NCBI GenBank assembly: GCA_025403435.1
Contig: CM046335.1
Span: 7,134,103 to 7,198,102, forward strand
Source of the DNA: Artocarpus heterophyllus
Taxonomy: Eukaryota > Streptophyta > Magnoliopsida > Rosales > Moraceae
DNA length: 64,000 nt
Reading direction: 5' to 3'
Under the pieces are notes generated by a model. It did not search any database and was not told the DNA's origin. It was given only the letters and a program-made list of their open reading frames with translations. Every line of letters starts with the position of its first letter. Position 1 is the first letter of the stretch. The position numbers and the translations under genes are program-made. Shown in pieces: positions 58,101-64,000 of this stretch.

Positions 58101-61100
58101 ACTCACGAAGACCTAAGACAGCTCCTCAGCTTTCCCAAGAGTTCAACTCTGAACCGGTCTTGGAAGAAGCAGCTGATGTTGAAGGCATGGAAGTGCCAAT
58201 TGCTCTTAGAAAAGGGAAGAGGTCTTGTACCAAGTATCCAATTTATAATTTTTTGACCTACTCTCAGCTGTCTACAGAATACAAGGCTTTCACAGCAAAG
58301 ATTGATAGTGTTGAAATACCAAGGAATATCAATGAAGCCTTAGAAGAACCGAGGTGGAGAGAAGCTGTTTTGGAAGAAATGAGAGCTTTGCTTGAAAATG
58401 GTACCTGGGAAGTAGTAGATATGCCAGAAAACAAGAAGCTTGTTGGGAGTAAATGGGTATTCACGATAAAGTACAAGGCAAATGGAGACATAGAGCGGTA
58501 CAAGGCTCGGTTGGTGGCACAAGGCTTCACGCAAACACACGGGATTGATTATGAGGAGACATTTGCTCCAGTTGCAAAGTTCAACTCAATCCGAGTACTT
58601 CTTTCAATTGCAACAAACCTTGACTGGGAATTGCACCAACTTGACATCAAGAATGCATTCCTAAATGGTAAACTTGAAGAGGAAGTATATATGAAGATTC
58701 CACCTGGGTTTGAGTCAGAAGAAGATCCAGGGAAAGTTTGCAGGTTGAAGAGATCCTTATATGGACTAAAGCAGTCTCCACGAGCTTGGTTCACCAGATT
58801 GAGTACTACACTGAGCAGACTAGGATATAATCAAGGAAAAGCAGACCATACCATCTTCATAAAGGTAGGGACTGATGGAAAAAAATCAATTCTTATCGTC
58901 TATGTGGATGACATCATACTCACCGGGGATGACAATGTTGAGATTCAGAACCTCAAAGATCAACTAAAGAAAGAATTTGAGGTTAAAGAATTGGGACACT
59001 TGAAGTTTTTTCTTGGGATGGAAATTGCTAGAAGTAAAAAGGGTATTTTCATCTCACAACGAAAATATATCTTAGATCTTTTGCAGGAAACCGAGAAGCT
59101 AGGGTGTAAACCAACTAGCACTCCACTTGAAAAAAACTGGAAGGGAAGGTTTATAGAAGGAGAACCAACTGTGGACAAAGGGAGATATCAACGATTAGTT
59201 GGAAGGTTAATATACCTATCTCTTACAAGGCCAGATATTTCATATGCTGTAAGTGCTGTAAGTCAATTTATGCATTCTCCAACTAAAAGTCATCTGGAGG
59301 CAGTGAATCACATATTAAGATATCTCAAAGGATCACCTGGAAGAGGCTTATTGTTTCAAAGATGCAGCAATAGGGGCATAGAAGGCTTTGTGGATGCAGA
59401 TTGGGCTGGAAGTGAAGATTGCAAGTCAACCTCAGGATATTGTACAAAGGTATGGGGTAACCTGGTTACCTGGAGAAGCAAAAAACAATCGGTTGTTGCA
59501 AGGAGTACTGCTGAGGCAGAGTTTTGGGCAATTGCACAAGCAGTCTGCGAAGTAATTTGGCTAAAACGATTGATCGAAGATTTACAAATACCGGTTATTA
59601 CTCCTACTAAGCTATACAGTGATAGTAAATCAGCCATAAGCATAGTGAAAAATCCAATTCAGCATGACCGTATGAAACATGTGAGAATTGATCAAAATTT
59701 CATCAAAAATGAAATTGAAGAAAGCAGCATAAATTTGTGCTACATTCCTACTCACTCACAAGAAGCTGATGTACTCACAAAAAGTCTACCAAAGCCAAAG
59801 CATGAAAGTATTCTCAGCAAGCTTGGAATGAAGAATATCTATTCCTAAGCTTGAGGGGGAGTGTTGGAGATTCTGACCGGTTATTGTGGGAATAATATAT
59901 TTGCAAATAATCAGCATAGAGATTTTAGGGGATAGTTGTCTATTATTAGTTAGTTTCCTTTTCTGTTTTGATTTCCCTATTTTTTCTCCTTGTTACAGTT
60001 GTATATATGTGTCACAATATTCATTTGATGAAAATAAGAGAGAAATAATTCTTTTCATATAAGATCTGTTTCACTTATCAAAGATGAACTGCTAACCTGA
60101 TATACAATCTCATTAAGCTCGTCCTTGAGAAGAAGAACAAACAGTTCCGTTAACACAGAGTTCTTTACGTTGTCATATCCACCCTTCAAGTTGATCCGAA
60201 AATATGTATTTGCACGAGGAAGTTTGAAAGTGCTATCAAGCTTGTACCAAAACTTCATCAATGGTTCATCAAGTATGCATCTCATAGAAGCAACATTTGC
60301 AAGATTGTTTGACTCACTATCAGCACGAATGGAAAAATCAGAAGGAATGAACTCATTTTTTGAAGGCAGATGTAATGAAACATCAACTTCAGGAGGGTCC
60401 CTCCAAATGTCCATCAGAGATGAAGAAATATCTTCCTCAATATAACGTGACCCAAACCAAGGCTCAACTTGGCTAGCTGAAAAAGTTAAATCACAGAAGT
60501 TGACATTAGACACAATTTTATCTGCATAATTATTTTAAGCCTCCCTTATTTGGATGCAACACACATTTTGTTTGCTTTAGTCAAATGCACCAGCATAATT
60601 AAAAATTGCTTCTTGCAAAATATGAAGAGAAACTGTGAAGGATATGGAAAACCAAAAACAATAAAACGCAATTGCATTCTCTTATGACTAACCATTGCTA
60701 ATAACTAATTAGAAGATATGGGACTTCCCAGAGACCATAAGTCCGTATCCTTAATAGTTTTTTTTCCCTTTTTACTTTTTGGTTGTTAAAAAGGAAATAT
60801 GAGCTTACCTTCTGAATTAAAGGACTTTGAGACCACATCAATCCTCATGTTTTCAGGTCTGAAGAAACCAAGGACATATTTTATCAACTCCTCATCCCAT
60901 ATCTTATATGCGTAGTCTCCATAAATAACATGCTTTGCAGGATAAAGTAGTAAATTCTCTGCAACAAGGAGGTTTGACAATAGTTAACTAAATAAGTATA
61001 TTGATATCCCCAAATGCAATGATATTTACAAAATAAGATAACCAGAATAAATCTAAAGTAAATCTGACTCTGCATACGCCTATTTATTTTCAGCTTTTTC

Positions 61101-63805
61101 TTCACAATCTTAAAGTGACACTTCAGTAAGTCTAATCACTTAGAACATTAAACAGAAGATTCTCTCTTGTTGGTCTCCTCAAAAGGAATGAATTTCAGAT
61201 GCAAAGCATCACTTAAGACCATACTAAATTTTAAAAAATAAGGAAGAAAGCGTAAAGTGAAAAAAAAAAAAAGAAGGGAAAACGACAACAACAACCTGCA
61301 AGCTCAGCAGCATAATCATCCTGGGGCTGCTCTTCAGCAAATCTAAATTCCATGTTTCCAATATCCTGGAGTTCCTTAAATATCCATTCTTGAGGAGAAA
61401 TTTGACGCATTAACTTAAGGAATTGATAAACAAAGCTAATGATCTCGAATATCTGCAGAAGATGCATTACTTGTAATTAAAAAATAATAATAATAATAAC
61501 TATGAAGCGGACTTTGTTTCTTAAGAAACGCTTTACAGTAACTTTGCAAGAACTGTTTATGATTCGATACATTTCATAAATTGTTTAGAAAGCAAAGGAA
61601 AAAACAGAGGCCAGTTGCTCTTAAAAGGACCATATTACTCAACAAACATGCACCAAATCAGCTATCAATATCATTACTCTAGTATTTCAAAAAGATAACA
61701 AACATAGTACCTTCTCCAAGCCCGAGTCAGTGAGATATATGGACATCCCAAAGATATATGCCATAGAAGAGTGGTGCATGCCTTCATCCCCAACGCCAGC
61801 AGATAGAGACGTTGCCCAACCTCTAGCCTTGAGAAAGTAAAGCACACTACCTCGACCCTCTAAAAACCCATAACTTAAATTCAGAATCAGTAGTCAAGAA
61901 AACACCATCTACAGGACAAGATATATAAAATACCGAAGAGTGGAGAAATAGAAAAACCCAATGTACAAAAACAATGGTGTTCAGAGCAGAGGTAGTGCAG
62001 AGATCATTTTAGAAGCTACCATTCAAAAACAGTGAGAGAAGGGACCTGAAGCCTTAAAGATCTTTTATACGGACCTATGTGAAGACAACCTCATGGTCTG
62101 TCAGCCTCTAATTAAGCAACACATCCTCGGTCTTCCTTAATTCTTTTTCCCAAATAATTGTATCATGGTCATCTACTGAAATCAAGATTTACCTTTCGAA
62201 CTGAACCATGATTTTCTAATGTAGAAGGGCCAGACAACTATAACGTTCCATGACATTGACTCGTAGAGCCAAATTTAGTCAAAGCAACCTTCTATGATGA
62301 ACAGCAGTAGATTGCATTGTGTACCGGTTGTTAGAATATAAAACTTTAAGCAGCTATATCTAGAAAGAAAAAGCACGACCTCAATCATGCAAGGACAGGA
62401 AAATACACAAAGTCCACCTCTAGATGGTCAAAGTTATTGCAGGAGCATTAATTTGGGGGCATTGATGAAAAGTGATAAAAATGACCTCACTAAAACTCTT
62501 AACACAACAGTAATTCAATCTTTGTAAGTTCCACACAGATACCCTTACCATGCCCAAGGAGATGCGCTATATAATCTTCAGGTTTCTTCAAATACTCTTG
62601 ACGAAGACATGGCAATGTCCAAGCTAAATCAAGAATATGAACATCTTTAACAGCCTCTAGTCTATAAACTTTTCCTGGTTTCCAAAAAGGACCTTCCACT
62701 TTGAACTCTGGGTTTACCCCAGGGCCCTTTCTAATATTACAAAACAATTCCACAACCCAGTTCTCAAGAACATCAAGTGACTCTGCAGCAATTATACACT
62801 ATAATTATTACCAATAAAATAGAGAACTTCAGATAGTTAAATGAATATAGACTAGAAAAGCAAAGCAACAATGACATTAATGCACCACAAAGATATTGGG
62901 AAAAAGCTGCTTCACCTCCACCAATGACGACTAGCTTCATTAATCCACCATGGTAATAATCTCTGTACAAGTCCAATATTTGTTTTCGCAAGTTAATCCC
63001 TTTCTCCATTGCATCGACCAGGCTCTTCTTATTTCCTACCAGGAAAATATAAAATTTTACAAAAACAGATTAAATTTTCAAACAACATGAAACATAATGG
63101 ATTCAGACTCACCCCAAAAAAATCTGTTAAAAGGGTGCCCAGGTGATGATGTATGACACTGAAGTTGTTGCAGGCGGCAAGCATCACTTTGCAAAGCCTG
63201 GTTAAACTCTATTTCCAACAGCAGTGCAGAATTTATTTAGCAACAGAAACACAACAGCACCATCACTGCTAAATTTCTGATTCATTTTTAAGAAGGAAAA
63301 ACTAGAAGCAGTACACTTGGATTGCATATACCTGAATCAACAGCCTGGACTTCTCGTTCCATTGCTTCCATTTTTACCAAAGGTGAAACAAAGAACTGAG
63401 AGAACCTGATAGATCAAACATGCACCGAAGCGAAGTCCATCACATTTTTGCTTTGATATTACTTCATCTCTCACACATTCAAATGAAGAAAAAGAAATTG
63501 TACGAAATAAAAGACAACAAATTTAATTAACTGCAGTTCCTCTAAGCAACGTCACATTTTTGTTCAGAGGAAGAATGAAGAAAGACCAACACTACTTCAT
63601 CCTCGCAGGAGAGAATAAAATAATAGTAACAATAATAATAAAGACAAAAGTAAGAAACACCAATAATCCGTGCATGGTGAAATAGGTGTTACCTTCTCAA
63701 GGCACCCTTAAGGAACTCCCGTTTCACTTCAAAATGATAGCAAGTATGCTCTGTTTCTGTATACGCGTTTGATGACCCTCCATGCTTGGACAAAAAACTA
63801 TCATA
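46152..63805 (-). CDS. Nardilysin-like M16 metallopeptidase (insulinase family), 3' part
   Basis: Sixteen exons, joined in phase to 878 codons plus TGA: 63693-63805, 63332-63405, 63113-63208, 62916-63035, 62549-62782, 61711-61859, 61296-61452, 60809-60958, 60097-60476, 54485-54634, 54174-54356, 48314-48517, 48087-48193, 47434-47587, 46857-46978, 46152-46395. The gene begins beyond the right edge, and the zinc-binding HxxEH exon is not in the window. The visible part matches the plant nardilysin-like protein (Arabidopsis At1g06900 type): [20 protein letters not shown], then [75 protein letters not shown], and [13 protein letters not shown] near the end. M16 enzymes enclose peptides in a chamber; animal nardilysin cuts at dibasic sites, while the plant substrate is not known to me. 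Two introns are enlarged by Copia elements (48818-53832, 55250-60073). No exon is damaged. Confidence 0.93.
48818..49041 (-). repeat. 3' LTR of the intronic Copia element (minus)
   Basis: 224 bp; on the minus strand it starts TGTAGAGATTCTCGGGAAG and ends CAGTTTCA. It is paired with 53609-53832. Confidence 0.93.
49049..53530 (-). CDS. Copia gag-pol polyprotein, full length, damaged protease motif
   Basis: 1493 residues from ATG 53530, uninterrupted. Gag starts [20 protein letters not shown] and includes a CCHC knuckle ([14 protein letters not shown], about 273-290). At about 378, where Copia proteins carry W-x-x-D-S/T-G-A, the frame reads [11 protein letters not shown], so the catalytic Asp is missing. 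Integrase: zinc-finger region with CEFC, D at HSDIWGP (about 571), D in RTDNGKEY and E in GVSERKN are all present. [32 protein letters not shown] and YVDDIIMTG (about 1175). RNase [10 protein letters not shown] and [10 protein letters not shown] near the end. The frame stops inside the polypurine tract region. Apart from the protease this looks competent; without protease it probably could not mature its products. Confidence 0.93.
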   Translation of the reverse strand: MSAEQEVSLSTTSQVPVPTQTSASFGEGQSLQITNHKLDGRNFLQWSQSVLLVIRGRGKMGYVTGEIRKPEAGDPSYASWELNNSIVMAWLINSMEPHISRTYLFLRTAKAIWDAVRENYSDLENASQIFEIKNKLKDMRQGSLDVTEYYNTLQTLWQELDMYYEADWGDLEGNVKFKNHLDKERLYEFLAGLNKDLDEVRGRILGRRPLPSIGEAFAEVRREASRRRVMLGKKDQMITSAGERPIETTAFAVKGSSDRTNGDQKENSREGRPWCNHCNKTGHTREKCWDLHGRPPNARIKGVNNRSKSYQVKAEEKGENLGTNDEQVNVLLSKSQLEQLHKLLSQPTCGNESTTAICSLAQVGMHFRTQQNKQQPWIFYYGATDHMTGNRLLFDSYQPCNRKSRVKVADGTYSYIVGQGSIRLSKTVILQSVLHVPGLDCNLISINKLTKDLGCIAKFFPHLCELQEQRSGKMIGTARVEGGLYFFGDDGCTEKQALNTESASSVSSNDIIRLWHNRLGHPNFLYLKRLFPKLFVNKNPSSFYCEFCNLAKQSRTSFPPKAYKESRPFTLIHSDIWGPSRVKNISGNRWFITFIDDHTRVCWLYLLKEKSEAGKTFQTFHFMIKNQFQTSIQILRTDNGKEYFNSFLSDYLATNGIIHQSSCPDTPQQNGVSERKNRHLLEVTRALMFTMNIPNYLWGEAVLTASHLINRMPSRVLNFNSPLSVLLKTYPSFRPLSDLPLKTFGCSIFVHIPSQHRSKLEPKSVKCVFVGYSPTQRGFKCYSPTLRRMFVSMDVSFNESQPYFSKPPLQGETLSEYEPWESLQSDIDTTLRSLPTPLPIVSSTNNLDLGSPETKESPPSLSSSTQSRLKSLSPSPSSRLNQPNLLVYSRRNHPQRNNNLEAQPSQESEPNLAPSPEIFEPKTHGQEFVPTSITDMSAGDLYLPIAFRKGTRSCTQHPISRFVSYAKLSPGFRAFTASLSKTEVPKNIQDALADKNWKQAVLEEMGALEKNDTWKIVELPKGKKTVGCKWVFTVKYNSDGSISRYKARLVAKGFTQTYGIDYQETFAPVAKLNTVRVLLSLAANLDWPLQQLDVKNAFLNGDLHEEVYMDPPPGFEKAPNLACRLKKSLYGLKQSPREWFEKFIQAVKSRKFIQAQTDHTLFFKHSREGKVAILIVYVDDIIMTGDDQEELSRLKEYLAGEFELKNLGTLRYFLGMEVARSKAGIMVSQRKYVLDLLQETGMLGCKNAVTPTMPNNKLDSEGGEKVNCEQYQKLVGKLIYLSHTRPDIAFAVSMVSQFMHSPKKNHLEAVYQILRYLKGTPGKGLLFKRGDHKLIEVYTDADWAGSTVDRRSTSGYCTYIWGNLVTWRSKKQTVVARSSAEAEFRALAHGICEGVWLERLMDELKMPMETPVRIYCDNKAAVSIARNPVHHDRTKHVEVDRHFIKEKIDNGRICLMYVPTREQTADILTKGLHKPSHEDLVNKLGMHDIYIPA
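53596..53608 (-). other. Primer binding site of the minus-strand Copia element
   Basis: On the minus strand it reads TGGTATCGGAGCC, adjacent to the end of the 5' LTR at 53609. Confidence 0.8.
53609..53832 (-). repeat. 5' LTR of the intronic Copia element (minus)
   Basis: 224 bp, near-identical to 48818-49041. Its 3' end on the minus strand reads ...CAGTTTTA instead of the expected ...CA. Confidence 0.92.
55250..55460 (+). repeat. 5' LTR of the antisense intronic Copia element
   Basis: 211 bp, TGTTGGAGATTC...CTGTTTCA. The primer site follows directly. Confidence 0.93.
55461..55473 (+). other. Primer binding site of the plus-strand intronic Copia element
   Basis: TGGTATCAGAGCC, directly after the LTR; initiator tRNA-Met type. 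Confidence 0.9.
55490..59848 (+). pseudogene. Copia gag-pol polyprotein, interrupted (gag/protease) with altered integrase
   Basis: Starts ATG 55490. Gag is broken by a TGA at 55751-55753, a frame change around 56035-56045, and a TAG near 56081. A further frame change near 56612 separates gag from the protease site ([10 protein letters not shown], present in the other frame). From 56645 a single frame of 1067 codons runs to 59848. In it the integrase zinc finger has lost a Cys (CEQS where CxxC is expected), and the third catalytic acidic residue is replaced (GVAKRKN instead of the usual GVAERKN). The two catalytic Asp remain. RT ([28 protein letters not shown]) and RNase H ([18 protein letters not shown]) look intact. 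The element cannot be autonomous. Confidence 0.92.
59862..60073 (+). repeat. 3' LTR of the antisense intronic Copia element
   Basis: 212 bp, matching 55250-55460 with a one-base insertion and about two substitutions. It is followed by the CTTAT duplication and then 18 more intron bases to the exon 60097-60476 donor. Confidence 0.93.
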
Positions 63806-64000
63806 CTAGCGAAGAAAAAAGTCAATTTGGTAGCCGAACTATAATAACCTTATGAAACATTTTATTCTCTTTCTAGACATGAAAATAGCATGCATAAAAC
63901 ATTTTTTCAAGTAAAAGAAACAAACATAAATAAATTGAATTTACGATAAAGTTCTTGTGTCCCATACAAGAACCTCTAGTTCTCCACACATGAAAAGATA

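Larger units (their letters stand above)
55250..60073 (+). mobile_element. Degenerate Copia LTR retrotransposon in another intron of the nardilysin-like gene (antisense)
   Basis: 4824 bp with LTRs at 55250-55460 and 59862-60073 (211 and 212 bp, about three differences), a CTTAT duplication (55245-55249 and 60074-60078), a TGGTATCAGAGCC primer site at 55461 and a TTGAGGGGGAG polypurine tract before the right LTR. Gag and polymerase sequences are of the same lineage as the element at 48818-53832, but the LTRs are unrelated by eye. The right end lies 23 bases inside the intron after exon 60097-60476. Confidence 0.95.

Overview
The window is nuclear DNA of a flowering plant, most likely a eudicot. 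It is AT-rich, its genes are broken by short GT-AG introns, and it holds plant-specific families (alpha-expansin, UDP-xylose-type transporter, mitochondrial MnSOD) and several LTR retrotransposons. I found no CRISPR, tRNA or rRNA gene. All six host genes lie on the minus strand. For five of them the exon set I derived by hand closes in frame from start to stop, or across the whole visible part.

From left to right: (1) the 5' end of a nucleotidyltransferase/PAP-OAS1-like gene (229-979) that runs off the left edge. (2) An 8.2-kb LTR element (3033-11239, minus) with two 1974-bp LTRs that look identical, a tRNA-iMet-type primer site, a polypurine tract and a 5-bp CATTG target duplication. It has no recognisable gag or pol. 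It carries a LOG-like (cytokinin riboside monophosphate phosphoribohydrolase) ORF and a cysteine-rich basic ORF whose motif layout recalls the small nucleic-acid-binding proteins of carla-type plant viruses. A diverged solo LTR of the same family lies at 31305-33702. (3) RPS26 (13302-14660). (4) MnSOD (16238-18519), whose 5' UTR is split from its promoter by a 4.3-kb Copia element (18533-22841) that has lost most of RT and RNase H through an in-frame deletion. (5) A UXT-type nucleotide-sugar transporter (25301-28607). (6) An alpha-expansin (35844-37116). (7) About 9 kb without a gene, holding small inverted-repeat elements and tandem repeats. (8) A nardilysin-like M16 metallopeptidase (46152-63805, 16 visible exons, 5' end beyond the right edge). 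Two of its introns hold Copia elements in opposite orientations: 48818-53832 (one long gag-pol ORF, damaged protease motif) and 55250-60073 (interrupted gag, altered integrase residues).

The host genes are unrelated housekeeping or cell-wall genes and do not form a pathway. The main interest is how mobile DNA has changed them: an LTR element carrying non-retroviral genes, a Copia element placed between the MnSOD promoter and its start codon, and two Copia elements in introns of one peptidase gene, one of them 23 nt from a splice donor. All coordinates and motifs were read by eye. Family assignments rest on remembered family signatures, not on a database search.
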